A stretch of 62,484 bases of DNA from 12-FULL-44-12b sp964364225 (GCA_964364225.1 CAYIKP010000001.1:1-62484), one strand, 5' to 3'. Counted from the first letter of the stretch, positions 44,461 to 52,437 are shown. A program made the numbers and translations. The notes: generated by a model from the sequence alone, not told the origin.

Positions 44461-44860
44461 CAATTAAAAGTACCTAAGTTATCCACATCAGGAATTCAAA
44501 GTTTTTTTTGAGAAATTTCATCAAATTTTTTATGTAGGCAAGTTATATAAAATTGTATTTTGTTAAAAAGCATTTTTTACAATTGGATAAAGTTATTAAT
44601 TAAAACAGGGTAGTTAATAGGGCTTTTTATAAATGTTTATAACAGATAATTTTCATTGATTTTAAATGTATATCAATGTTATAAAGCTAACTTTATAACA
44701 AGATTCCACATCGATGGTTTTCAGGTTTCAAAATTATTAAAAAAACAATGCCAAAAAATGTCCCATTTATGGCCTAAAAAACTTGATTAAAGACCCAATA
44801 TTTTTAATGCAAAAATGATGAAAAATTGGCTCTACTTAGGTTTTTATTAAGGATTTAGGT
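44461..44860. other. AT-rich intergenic region with one DnaA-box-like site
   Basis: About 400 bases without a gene, one of the longest non-coding stretches here. TTATCCACA at 44477-44485 matches the DnaA box exactly. Several TTATAAC/GTTATAA motifs at about 44637-44701 could form hairpins. TATAAT near 44865 probably serves the dockerin gene. No replication genes adjoin, so an origin is not claimed. Confidence 0.5.
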
Positions 44861-44900
44861 TGTTATAATTTCTATTGAACTTAATTAGTTTTTTATCAAC

Positions 44901-46277
44901 TTGAAACGGGCAAAATATTTCCAGTTCTGGTCTACGAAATTATTTATATTTTTTGTTGTTTTTTCGTCTCTTTTTCTTGCTCCCTTTGCTCAAATTCATG
45001 CTGCTGGAGTGCCAATGGTTTTTGCTTTAAATATTTCAGCCCAAGAATCTTCATCCACTAATTTTATAATTCCAGAACAGACACTTTTTTCTGGTAGTTT
45101 TTCAACCTCTACAAATTTTGGACTCCAAAGCTTACTCTCTCAAACAGCGGTCGGGACTACTACCTCAACAAGTTTTGGATTAAATCCAAGTTTTTTGTAT
45201 TTTCCTTTCGTCTCCACTCCCGTAGTTGGTGCTACTGCAGGAGCTGAAAAAGTGGATTTATCCTGGGTCTCCGCTGACTCATCTACTGGTTGGGTGGTTT
45301 CTCAATATTCAGTAGGGCAATCAACTACCTCTGGTGGACCATACTCTTATACCAATTTAGGAAATGTTTTAACAAGTTCACGCACAGGGCTGACTGCGGG
45401 AACGACGTACTATTTTGTAATTAGGGCGTTAGATTTTTATAACAATGGCATAGCAACATCGAGTGAGGTTTCTGGCGTGCCAACTGCATCTGGTGGCGGT
45501 GGTGGCGGTGGTGGCGGTGGTGGCGGAGGAGTTGGAACAACATTGGGATCTGGGTCCGTAATTTTTTCTGGAAGAGCGTATCCCAAAATTACAGTGACAA
45601 TTCTTAAGGATGCCCAAGTTTCTGCTACATCTATTGCTGGTGTTGATGGAACTTTTTCTGTAACAGTAGGTAGTCTTGTTGCTGGTAATTATATTTTTTC
45701 TATTTATGCAGAAGATAAAGACGGAAGACGCTCGAGTTTACTTAGTTTTCCAGCAAGTGTGACGGCAAACATTGCAACAAATATAGAAGGTATCTTCTTA
45801 GCGCCAACAATTGCGGTTGATAAGAGCGAAGTCAAGAGAGGGGATAATATAGCCATTTTTGGACAGGGCGCACCTCAAGCGGATGTTGTGATTGCGGTTA
45901 ACTCGGAAGAAGAATTTTTTGCAAAAACTATTTCAGATAAAAATGGAATTTATTTATATAATTTTGACAGTATTGTTCTAGAGTATGGTTCGCATAGCAC
46001 TAAATCAAAAGCCTCAATTGGCAACCAATTGATTAGCGGTTATAGCTACGCCGCAAATTTCAAAGTGGGAACTAAAAATGTAGCTGCGGTTGGGATAGTA
46101 GCACAGTCGAATATTCCAGGAGATCAGAATGTAGATGGTAAAGTAAATTTAGTAGATTTTTCTATTTTAGCTTTTTGGTTTAAGAGATTAAATCCACCAT
46201 CTAAGGTGGATTTGAATCACGATGGAAAAGTGGATTTGATAGACTTCTCAATAATGGCTTACAACTGGACTGGATAA
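44901..46277 (+). CDS. Secreted protein with fibronectin type III and dockerin domains
   Basis: 458 residues from TTG 44901; the first ATG is downstream of the signal peptide (about 12-35). A fibronectin III-like domain (about 110-195) is followed by a 13-glycine linker, Ig-like/carbohydrate-type beta domains, and a type I dockerin-like C-terminus (about 405-458). The dockerin holds two calcium-loop repeats, GDQNVDGKVNLVDFS and DLNHDGKVDLIDFS. Dockerins bind cohesins non-covalently; the next gene encodes a cohesin-like protein. Confidence 0.83.
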   Translation: MKRAKYFQFWSTKLFIFFVVFSSLFLAPFAQIHAAGVPMVFALNISAQESSSTNFIIPEQTLFSGSFSTSTNFGLQSLLSQTAVGTTTSTSFGLNPSFLYFPFVSTPVVGATAGAEKVDLSWVSADSSTGWVVSQYSVGQSTTSGGPYSYTNLGNVLTSSRTGLTAGTTYYFVIRALDFYNNGIATSSEVSGVPTASGGGGGGGGGGGGGVGTTLGSGSVIFSGRAYPKITVTILKDAQVSATSIAGVDGTFSVTVGSLVAGNYIFSIYAEDKDGRRSSLLSFPASVTANIATNIEGIFLAPTIAVDKSEVKRGDNIAIFGQGAPQADVVIAVNSEEEFFAKTISDKNGIYLYNFDSIVLEYGSHSTKSKASIGNQLISGYSYAANFKVGTKNVAAVGIVAQSNIPGDQNVDGKVNLVDFSILAFWFKRLNPPSKVDLNHDGKVDLIDFSIMAYNWTG

Positions 46278-46278
46278 T

Positions 46279-47115
46279 ATGAAATATAAATATATTTTAA
46301 TTTTAGTTTTATTAATTTCCCCACTTATAACCCAAGCGGCGGAAATTTCTTTTTCTAGTCCAACAGCAGTTTCTATCGGAGAAGAAATACTGGTTTCTTT
46401 AGATGTTTCTTCCATGGCTCAAGTATTTAATGCTGTTTCTGGCAATATTGTTATTCCTAAAAATTTCTCAATTTCTCATATATATGATGGGAGTTCAGTT
46501 GTAACTGTGTGGGTGGAGCGTCCATCAGTTAATAAAGAAGAAAATACCATTTCTTTTTCTGGAATAACCCCAGGTGGCGTTAAGGGTGATTTTAAAATTA
46601 TTTCTTTTGTTTTAAAACCGATGAGTTCCGGAAGTGTTGTGCTTAAGGCAGAGAATTTTTCACTGTTGGCAAATGATGGAAAGGGGACAATAATCCCCGT
46701 TAAACATAATTCTCCAACAATTATTATTTCAAAAATAGTGAAGGAAAAAGTTATTACACAAGATGATTCATTTTCACCAGAATTATTTAAACCAACAATT
46801 TCAAGAACCATAGATATTTTTGAGGGTAAAAATTTTATTTCTTTCTCAACAAATGATAAAGGTGTTGGATTAGATCACTATGAAATAGCTTCTTCTTTTA
46901 TTTTTTCACCAAAAAAGGAGTCTTACTCAATAACAGAAAGTCCGGTAGTACTTTCAAAGACACAGCTTGTTAAAAAGATATTTATAAAGGCGGTTGATAG
47001 AAATGGCAATGAGAGACTAGTTTATATAGCAGGACCGTACTATTACTATGGCATAATAGGCCTAATATTGGCCGTATTATTGGCGTTTTATCTAACTAGA
47101 AGGTTGTTGAAATAA
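46279..47115 (+). CDS. Membrane-anchored cohesin-domain protein
   Basis: 278 residues. Signal peptide about 1-20. The cohesin-like domain occupies about 22-150 (VSIGEEILVSLDVSS, NAVSGNIVIPKNF, ISFSGITPGGVKGDFKIISF). A second beta domain follows, then a C-terminal membrane helix (GIIGLILAVLLAFYLTRRLL, about 257-276). It starts one base after the dockerin gene. It would hold the dockerin protein at the cell surface. Confidence 0.8.
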   Translation: MKYKYILILVLLISPLITQAAEISFSSPTAVSIGEEILVSLDVSSMAQVFNAVSGNIVIPKNFSISHIYDGSSVVTVWVERPSVNKEENTISFSGITPGGVKGDFKIISFVLKPMSSGSVVLKAENFSLLANDGKGTIIPVKHNSPTIIISKIVKEKVITQDDSFSPELFKPTISRTIDIFEGKNFISFSTNDKGVGLDHYEIASSFIFSPKKESYSITESPVVLSKTQLVKKIFIKAVDRNGNERLVYIAGPYYYYGIIGLILAVLLAFYLTRRLLK

Positions 47116-47181
47116 CATTGAACAACCAAGCGGAGCGAGTGAAATGGGTGCTTGTACACGATTTCCGAGCGAGCGAGGTTG

Positions 47182-47209
47182 CAATCCTTCCAGGAAGCTG
47201 GAAGGATTG
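47182..47209 (+). terminator. Terminator hairpin overlapping the next promoter
   Basis: CAATCCTTCCAG, gaag, CTGGAAGGATTG, then ACTTTTTAGG. The last bases are also the -35 hexamer TTGACT of the following promoter. Confidence 0.75.
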
Positions 47210-47313
47210 ACTTTTTAGGTGATGTGTGTATAATAGGGGCCGTACAGATTGCTTACGTTACTGGTTCAAATCCGTGTGCGAAGCTTCCTGTAAGTTATAA
47301 GTAGCGTAAACAA
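47207..47313 (+). promoter_or_regulatory. Promoter and structured leader of the RNA-binding protein gene
   Basis: TTGACT (47207-47212), 16-base spacer, TATAAT (47229-47234). The leader of about 72 bases begins GGGGCC and contains TTACG-TTACT pairing with AGTAG-CGTAA near the start codon, and a tRNA T-arm-like TGGTTCAAATCC. RRM genes are often cold-induced through their leaders; that is inference here. Confidence 0.6.
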
Positions 47314-47622
47314 ATGGCTAAAAAATTGTTCGTGGGCGGAATCCCTTACACTTCCACAGAAGATGCAATTCGTGCACTCTTCGCGACTGTTGGTGCTGTT
47401 GAGTCAGTTGCAATTATTACTGACCGCATGACCGGCCGTTCAAAAGGTTTCGGTTTCGTTGAAATGGTGTCTGATGAAGATGCTCAGAAAGCAATCGATA
47501 CTTTGAACGAGTCAGACTTCGAAGGCAGAAAAATTTCTGTTAAAGAAGCACAACCAAAGGCTCCTCGTGAAGGAGGCTTCGGAGGTGGCGACAGAGGTGG
47601 ACGTGGTCGTGGTGGATACTAA
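47314..47622 (+). CDS. RRM-type RNA-binding protein
   Basis: 102 residues. One RNA recognition motif with RNP2 KLFVGGIPY (about 4) and RNP1 KGFGFVEM (about 45), and a Gly/Arg-rich tail (GGFGGGDRGGRGRGGY). This is the layout of bacterial glycine-rich, cold-inducible RNA-binding proteins. It has its own promoter and a strong terminator. Confidence 0.93.
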   Translation: MAKKLFVGGIPYTSTEDAIRALFATVGAVESVAIITDRMTGRSKGFGFVEMVSDEDAQKAIDTLNESDFEGRKISVKEAQPKAPREGGFGGGDRGGRGRGGY

Positions 47623-47648
47623 TCCAATACGATTTTAGGATTCTCCTA

Positions 47649-47680
47649 AACAAAAGGCACCCGCGAGGGTGCCTTTTGTT
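47649..47680 (+). terminator. Rho-independent terminator of the RRM gene
   Basis: AACAAAAGGCACCC, gcga, GGGTGCCTTTTGTT: a 14-bp perfect stem with GNRA-like loop. Confidence 0.93.
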
Positions 47681-47749
47681 TAGTCTTGATTTTATTTTTT
47701 ATAAACGTAATGTGTTTAAAGAAGAACACTAAAAGCCATCGGAGGGCAC

Positions 47750-48190
47750 ATGTCGCGATCGAGCGAAGAATTTTCGGCAGAGGAACGGGCTGTATTTGAG
47801 GCGTTCGTGGCAAAGCATTTACCACGGACCACGCCACTCAATGGCCATCCCAAGCTTCTGATCGTGAATCAGAGTGATCTCCCATTGCCGAATGTTATGC
47901 AGTGGATTCACGAACATGCACCCGCGATTGTCTCGATCTCCACTGTTGAAATGATGTTCAACAAGATGGAGGGTCGTTCTCAAAGAATCGGGAATGGCAA
48001 AATTCTCCGTATTGCTCTAGAGGTTGTGGAGCGTCTTTTCGCAATGAGAGACAAGCATACCTTCAAGGTTGGATACAACATTGTGCTCATCCTGCGGGGC
48101 GAGTACATGAATATCTCCGGTGAGGTTATCAGGCTTGCGACTTCGCTCGGTGCTGAATGCAAAGTGTATGAGCATGACGAATTGGTCTAG
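47750..48190 (+). CDS. GC-richer ORFan protein
   Basis: 146 residues. GGAGGG lies five bases before the ATG. A weak promoter (TTGATT, 16 bases, TAATGT at 47686-47713) and a palindromic terminator frame it. The middle shows alternating strands and helices (PKLLIVNQSDLPLPNVMQWI, FKVGYNIVLILRGEYMNISG). No family recognised. Codon use is more GC-rich than the flanking genes. Confidence 0.7.
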   Translation: MSRSSEEFSAEERAVFEAFVAKHLPRTTPLNGHPKLLIVNQSDLPLPNVMQWIHEHAPAIVSISTVEMMFNKMEGRSQRIGNGKILRIALEVVERLFAMRDKHTFKVGYNIVLILRGEYMNISGEVIRLATSLGAECKVYEHDELV

Positions 48191-48208
48191 ATTGGGTTTG
48201 TGATTTAG

Positions 48209-48230
48209 GGCGCGCATTATAATGCGCGCC
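48209..48230 (+). terminator. Palindromic terminator
   Basis: GGCGCGCATTATAATGCGCGCC, a perfect 22-base palindrome in two 11-base halves, followed by TTTTGTTT. Confidence 0.85.
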
Positions 48231-48251
48231 TTTTGTTTAAAAATTAAAATA

Positions 48252-48281
48252 AAGCACCGCGCGAAAATTCACGCGGTGCTT
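48252..48281 (-). terminator. Terminator of the small membrane protein gene
   Basis: On the minus strand AAGCACCGCG, ten-base loop, CGCGGTGCTT, then a T-rich run. Confidence 0.85.
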
Positions 48282-48299
48282 GTAGTGCTAGAAGCGACC

Positions 48300-48419
48300 T
48301 TACTCCTTTTTACGCTTGGGACTGATGTTCACGATGCCCTGATCGTCGTTCTTGTTGACAGCTCTCACGGCAGCGAACACGATCACCGCTATGGCCACTA
48401 CTCCGATGATAATCCACAT
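48300..48419 (-). CDS. Small single-pass membrane protein (39 residues)
   Basis: MWIIIGVVAIAVIVFAAVRA is a membrane helix, followed by a charged tail ending KRKKE. AGGAGG lies seven bases before the ATG, the best ribosome binding site in the window. It has its own terminator. An overlapping frame beginning 32 bases earlier on the minus strand also has an AAGGAG site; the hydrophobic helix favours the frame given here. Codon use is GC-rich, as in the adjacent ORFan. Confidence 0.65.
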   Translation of the reverse strand: MWIIIGVVAIAVIVFAAVRAVNKNDDQGIVNISPKRKKE

Positions 48420-48504
48420 AGTACTGCCTCCTTTTGGTTGGTTCCACTCTCATTTCTACTCCTTTTGTTTTTTTAATGCAAGTCATATGAGATAATCAGT
48501 ACAA

Positions 48505-48963
48505 ATGACAAGGATATTATTTGTTATTGCTATAACATTCCTTTTTACATTTTTTGTATTTTATTTTGGACAACAATTTTATATCAACAGCTCCCAAAGA
48601 GAGCTTAAGTTTGATAAAAAAATAACTATTGGCGGTGCACATTTTTTAGTAGATTTTTCAAAAACAGACAAGGAGAGTTCTAGGGGTTTGTCAAAACTGG
48701 AAAAACTTTTGCCTGATCAGGGCTTATTGATGTTTTTTCAGTACGAAAATGATTGGGGTATTTGGATGAAAGACATGAACTTTCCTATAGATATCGTTTG
48801 GATCAACAAAAATAAAGAAGTCTCATATATAAGAGAGAGAATAAGCCCGAACACATACCCAGAGATATTTTACCCACCAGGGAAAGAGCTATATGTGCTT
48901 GAATTGCCTGCAGGGACCGTGGAAATGAAGCACATTAAGGTTGGGGACTTGTTGCTCTATTAA
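48505..48963 (+). CDS. DUF192 family secreted/membrane protein
   Basis: 152 residues. N-terminal membrane helix (about 4-22), then the DUF192 domain with SSRGLSKLEKLLPDQGLLMF, WGIWMKDMNFPIDIVWI and YVLELPAGTVEMKHIKVGD. Function of the family unknown; it is usually extracytoplasmic. It ends just before the gap promoter. Confidence 0.88.
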   Translation: MTRILFVIAITFLFTFFVFYFGQQFYINSSQRELKFDKKITIGGAHFLVDFSKTDKESSRGLSKLEKLLPDQGLLMFFQYENDWGIWMKDMNFPIDIVWINKNKEVSYIRERISPNTYPEIFYPPGKELYVLELPAGTVEMKHIKVGDLLLY

Positions 48964-48981
48964 ACCGCTATAGTGCTGGGG

Positions 48982-48987
48982 TATAAT
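48982..48987 (+). promoter_or_regulatory. -10 box of gap
   Basis: TATAAT, six bases, ATG 48994: leaderless geometry. Confidence 0.6.
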
Positions 48988-48993
48988 GCTTTT

Positions 48994-50064
48994 ATGTCTA
49001 TTAAAGTTGCTGTAAACGGCGCAGGAAGAATTGGGCGTGCATTTATAAAATTAGCTGTAAATAATCCAGAGATTGAACTCGTAGCAATAAATGATTTAGG
49101 AGATATTGATAATATTGCTTATTTAATAAAACACGACTCTGTTTATGGAGAAGTACAATTTCCAGTTGAAGTATCTCAGGATAAGAAAAGTTTAATTTTG
49201 AATGGTTTGAGCGTTGCATTTCTATCAGAAAAAGATCCGAGCTTATTGCCATGGAAAAATTTAGATATAGATGTGGTAGTGGAATCAACTGGTTTTTTCA
49301 CTACCTATGAAAAATCAAAAGCTCACTTAGATGCTGGAGCAAAAAAAGTAGTAGTGACGGCGCCAATGAAAGATGATCCAGCTGGTGTTGCAGGCGCAAC
49401 AATTCTTATGGGAGTAAATGAGGAAGAGTTTCCTAGATGCGTTATAACATCTGATGCTTCCTGCACCACCAATGCCGCGTCTCCACTTATTGCTATTTTG
49501 GATGAAACTATAGGAATTGAAAAAGCTGTTTTAAACACAGTGCATGCCAATACCGCCAGTCAGCCAATTGTGGATAGCGCTAACACAAAAGATTTTAGAG
49601 AAGGAAGAGCTGGGGCCTACAATATTGTCCCAACATCGACAGGCGCTGCCATTGCTGTGACAAAAGCATTTCCAAAGCTTATCGGGTTGTTTGATGGAAT
49701 TGCTATTCGTGTTCCCGTTATTGCTGGCTCAATCGTGGATGTAACTTTTATCTCTAAAAGAGAAACAAGTGTTGAAGAGGTAAATGAAATATTGAGAAAT
49801 GCATCCAAAGATAAAAGATGGACAGAGATTTTTTCAGTAACTGAAGAGCAATTGGTGTCGAGCGATATTGTTGGGTCGAAATATGGCTCAATTGCAGACT
49901 TAAAACTTACAAGGGTTATTGGTGGTAATTTGGTAAAAGTTTTGGCTTGGTACGACAATGAAATGGGGTACACGAATACACTTTTGGCACACGTGCTAAA
50001 AACAGGCCGTTCAGGCTCTGAGAGCCTTCAGGACATTCGTCTCCGAGAGACTCAGTCTCGATGA
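48994..50064 (+). CDS. gap: Glyceraldehyde-3-phosphate dehydrogenase
   Basis: 356 residues from ATG 48994, chosen over an in-frame ATG at 48973 because the -10 box lies between them. NAD-binding NGAGRIGRAFIK at the N-terminus; catalytic SDASCTTNAASP with Cys at about 156; HANTASQPIVDS and VPTSTGAAIAV follow. It oxidises glyceraldehyde-3-phosphate in glycolysis. The C-terminus is about 15-20 residues longer than usual (GRSGSESLQDIRLRETQSR). Confidence 0.96.
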   Translation: MSIKVAVNGAGRIGRAFIKLAVNNPEIELVAINDLGDIDNIAYLIKHDSVYGEVQFPVEVSQDKKSLILNGLSVAFLSEKDPSLLPWKNLDIDVVVESTGFFTTYEKSKAHLDAGAKKVVVTAPMKDDPAGVAGATILMGVNEEEFPRCVITSDASCTTNAASPLIAILDETIGIEKAVLNTVHANTASQPIVDSANTKDFREGRAGAYNIVPTSTGAAIAVTKAFPKLIGLFDGIAIRVPVIAGSIVDVTFISKRETSVEEVNEILRNASKDKRWTEIFSVTEEQLVSSDIVGSKYGSIADLKLTRVIGGNLVKVLAWYDNEMGYTNTLLAHVLKTGRSGSESLQDIRLRETQSR

Positions 50065-50088
50065 GCTTGATGAGAAAGAATTAAAATT

Positions 50089-50559
50089 ATGAAGATATAT
50101 ATAGGGAGTGATCATGCAGGGCTTACTCACAAAGTAGAAATAGTAAAAAGTCTTAAAAATATGGGTTTTGAGGTTATTGATTGTGGTGCAATGGAATTTA
50201 ACGAAGAAGACGATTATCCAGATTTTTGCATAAAGGTGGCCAAAGAGGTTTCTCAAAATCCAGCCAATTCTAGGGGAATAGTTTTAGGGGGATCAGGGCA
50301 AGGTGAGGCAATGGTTTGCAACCGTTTTCATAAAGTTCGTGCTGCTGTTTATTACGGTGCAAAGGACACCATTCCTGGGGATCATAGTATTTTAGAACTT
50401 TCTAGAGACCATAATGATGCAAATGTTTTATCAATAGGCGCTAGATTTGTAACGGTAGAAGAGGCAGTGGAAGCAGTTTCAGCATGGATCAATACGCCAT
50501 TTTCAGAAGAAGAGAGACATAAAAGGAGAATTGCAAAAATAGATAGAGCGCATGAATAA
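50089..50559 (+). CDS. rpiB: Ribose-5-phosphate isomerase B
   Basis: 156 residues. MKIYIGSDHAGLTHK and RGIVLGGSGQGEAMVCNRF are RpiB/LacAB signatures, with the active-site residues of the B type. It interconverts ribose-5-phosphate and ribulose-5-phosphate. It overlaps rpe by eight bases. Confidence 0.93.
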   Translation: MKIYIGSDHAGLTHKVEIVKSLKNMGFEVIDCGAMEFNEEDDYPDFCIKVAKEVSQNPANSRGIVLGGSGQGEAMVCNRFHKVRAAVYYGAKDTIPGDHSILELSRDHNDANVLSIGARFVTVEEAVEAVSAWINTPFSEEERHKRRIAKIDRAHE

Positions 50560-51271
50560 AATACCCCAAATTATTCCTTCAATTTTAGAAGATAAGTTTG
50601 TTGAGATAGAGAAAAAAGTGGAAACCATTTCTTATGATTCTTCGTGGGTGCAGATTGATATTGTCGATGGAGTATATGCGCCATACAAAACCTGGCCATT
50701 TTTAAAGACGGATGACGAAGACTTAAAAGCATTAGTTCAGGAAGATAAGTCACTTCCTGAATGGGAAAATGTTTCTTACGAGTTTGATTTAATGGTTGCT
50801 AATCCTAGAGCTGTCGCAGATACATTTGCAATGGCGGGAGCTTCTAAAATAATTGTTCATTATTCTTCATTTAAAGATGGGGAAGAGATGGGAGTTTTTT
50901 TAAGGGAATTTAAAAATAGATACACTTTGCATGGCCCACTTTCAGTGGAATTGGGTTTAGCGATTGGGACTGATATAAATATAGAAGAAATTTTAAAATA
51001 CAAAGACACAGTTGATTTCGTGCAGTTGATGGGGATTGATCACATAGGAAGACAAGGTGAAAAATTTAATGAAAACACAATAGAGCGTGTGGCTGAGCTA
51101 AAGAAGCTAGCACCAGAGATGGGTATTCAGGTAGATGGGGGAGTAAAAGAGGAATATATACAAAAATTGGTTGAGGTTGGGGTAGACAGAATAATTGTGG
51201 GTTCTGCTATTTGGAAAGCAGAGGACCCTATAGAAGAGTTTGAAAAATTTTTAGAAATTGCCTCAAAATAA
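50552..51271 (+). CDS. rpe: Ribulose-phosphate 3-epimerase
   Basis: 239 residues in a TIM barrel: IPSILEDKF near the start, VQIDIVDGVYAPYKTWPF (metal/phosphate site), VQLMGIDHIGRQGEKF and IQVDGGVKEEYIQKLVEVGV, then IIVGSAIW. Some positions deviate from the classical DVMDGHFVPN form. It links ribulose- and xylulose-5-phosphate. A hairpin (CCTCAAAATA...TATTTTGAGG) follows as a weak terminator. Confidence 0.88.
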   Translation: MNKIPQIIPSILEDKFVEIEKKVETISYDSSWVQIDIVDGVYAPYKTWPFLKTDDEDLKALVQEDKSLPEWENVSYEFDLMVANPRAVADTFAMAGASKIIVHYSSFKDGEEMGVFLREFKNRYTLHGPLSVELGLAIGTDINIEEILKYKDTVDFVQLMGIDHIGRQGEKFNENTIERVAELKKLAPEMGIQVDGGVKEEYIQKLVEVGVDRIIVGSAIWKAEDPIEEFEKFLEIASK

Positions 51272-51300
51272 GGGTTTATTTTGAGGCCCCTATTTACTAC

Positions 51301-51329
51301 TTGACAAACAACTAATTTAGGTATATACT
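51301..51329 (+). promoter_or_regulatory. Strong promoter of the DGR target gene
   Basis: TTGACA (51301-51306), 17-base spacer, TATACT (51324-51329). Transcription would start near 51336 and leave a leader of about 147 bases. Confidence 0.85.
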
Positions 51330-51363
51330 AGGTCTAGTAAAGTACCTTAATAAACCACTTGCA

Positions 51364-51464
51364 TCGCCATAGCTTTTAGAGCTTCAAATCAGATTAATTT
51401 GGAGAATTAAAAGCTATGGCGACACAACGGTCGTCCACTGGCAAACTAGCTATCGCAAGATAGC
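51364..51464 (+). promoter_or_regulatory. Structured leader of the DGR target gene, with possible leader peptide
   Basis: TCGCCATAGCTTTTA (51364-51378) pairs perfectly over 15 bases with 51408-51422. A second hairpin GCTATC-GCAA-GATAGC (51449-51464) has a GNRA loop. A 15-codon frame (MATQRSSTGKLAIAR) starts at ATG 51416 inside the first stem and stops in the second. Confidence 0.65.
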
Positions 51465-51482
51465 GCTTCATGGGAGAACCCT

Positions 51483-52091
51483 ATGAGCACCAACGCAACA
51501 CTGGACCAGGCCGGTCACGTCCTTCGTCTCGTAAGCGACAAGGGCGTCACCAAGGAACAACTGGCGGGCATCGTGAACGACGGCACCCTGCCGGACTTCC
51601 TCGAAGCCGTGGCAACGGGCTCTAACAAGAGCCGGGAAGAACTTCGCGCTTTCCTCGGCCTCGGCCCGCTCGTCCTCTCGGTCATCGTGGATTACACGAT
51701 GAGCCTCGCCGATATGATCAAGGCGGGGAAGTACGACTGGACGAACCACGACATCACCGAGAAGCGATTCCCCGTGAAGGGCGAGGGCAAGAAGGAGACC
51801 GCCGTCGAACTCATCCACTTCAACCGTGTGATGAACTCCAACCAGGTGGAGCAGGAACTCGACAAGATGGGACTTCGTCCCGGAACGACCGAGGAACTGC
51901 TCGCCTTCGGCGCGACCTTCCCGGAAACGCAACGGAAGTTCCCTATCCTCGCGCTCGGCTCAGTCGCCGAGATCAGCGGTGGTCGCGTCGTGGCGTACCT
52001 CGACGGGGGCGGCTCCGAGCGTAGGCTCCGCCTGTACTGGCCTGACAACGACTGGAGCGTGGTCTGTCGGTTCCTCGCTGTTCGCAAGTAG
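51483..52091 (+). CDS. DGR target protein with C-terminal variable region
   Basis: 202 residues. GGGAG lies six bases before the ATG. The last 43 codons coincide with the variable repeat; the residues that differ from the template lie between about 163 and 195, and the invariant end is RFLAVR. The C-terminal part (from about 135) has the W-rich, Gly-rich pattern of a C-type-lectin-like fold (LRLYWPDNDWSVVCRFLAVR). The N-terminal 130 residues are helical and not recognised. No signal peptide or membrane helix is visible. The gene is strikingly GC-rich (39 of 60 at 51541-51600). The target is presumably a ligand-binding protein diversified by the retroelement. Confidence 0.9.
   Translation: MSTNATLDQAGHVLRLVSDKGVTKEQLAGIVNDGTLPDFLEAVATGSNKSREELRAFLGLGPLVLSVIVDYTMSLADMIKAGKYDWTNHDITEKRFPVKGEGKKETAVELIHFNRVMNSNQVEQELDKMGLRPGTTEELLAFGATFPETQRKFPILALGSVAEISGGRVVAYLDGGGSERRLRLYWPDNDWSVVCRFLAVRK
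51950..52085 (+). repeat. DGR variable repeat (VR)
   Basis: Aligns without gaps to the template repeat 489 bases downstream. Between 51957 and 52085 (129 bp) there are 23 differences. Of these, 22 lie where the template has A (16 A-to-G, 4 A-to-T, 2 A-to-C) and one where it has C (position 51983, C-to-T, which leaves the codon Gly). Seventeen residues change. The last 19 bases (52067-52085) are identical, as expected for the homing-initiation end. Seven further bases upstream (51950-51956) match except at two template A and one T. Confidence 0.95.
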
Positions 52092-52111
52092 TACTCTGGC
52101 ACTCGGACCTT

Positions 52112-52130
52112 GGATCAGACGCTTTGATCC
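52112..52130 (+). other. Hairpin just downstream of VR
   Basis: GGATCA, loop gacgctt, TGATCC, 21 bases after the target stop codon. Hairpin or cruciform sequences shortly after VR are known to promote homing in other DGRs; that role is inferred here. Confidence 0.5.
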
Positions 52131-52146
52131 TTTGGCCCTTGAGCGC

Positions 52147-52173
52147 GGCCCCGACACGAGATGTGTCGGGGCC
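52147..52173 (+). terminator. Terminator of the DGR target gene
   Basis: GGCCCCGACAC, gagat, GTGTCGGGGCC, then GTTTCATTT. Confidence 0.88.
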
Positions 52174-52196
52174 GTTTCATTTATATAAATTTCTTC

Positions 52197-52204
52197 TATA
52201 CAAT
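52197..52204 (+). promoter_or_regulatory. Possible -10 box of the template RNA
   Basis: TATACAAT about 240 bases before TR. The interval 52205-52437 holds hairpins (CGGA...TCCG near 52280, AAGTCCG...CGGACTT at 52386-52412), which fits a structured template transcript. An open frame runs through it but has no recognisable product. Confidence 0.4.
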
Positions 52205-52437
52205 GATAATGACAAATGAAAAATCTAAGGTTACGGCTTTAGGTAATTTGTCCGCACACCTAGGTAATGAGAATTTCGGAGATTACGATTTCCGAAAGAG
52301 GGTTTCTAGGTTTGGATTAAAAACTAGAGAAAGTTGGTGCGATACACTTTGTGATAATAAAGATCACGAATACGATTCAATCTCAAAAGTCCGACTAAGA
52401 TTTTTCGGACTTAAGAGATGGTGGCATGGATGGCGTG

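Noticed and set aside
44477..44485. Replication origin at the DnaA box
   Set aside because: A single box and no dnaA, dnaN or other replication genes nearby; evidence is too thin.
47235..47313. tmRNA 5' end (GGGGCCGTAC...GATT)
   Set aside because: Only the first bases resemble tmRNA; no tag frame or 3' tRNA-like half follows and the RRM start codon is 75 bases on.
51468..51932. Minus-strand frame of 154 residues opposite the DGR target
   Set aside because: It is a shadow of the GC-rich target gene with no signals of its own.
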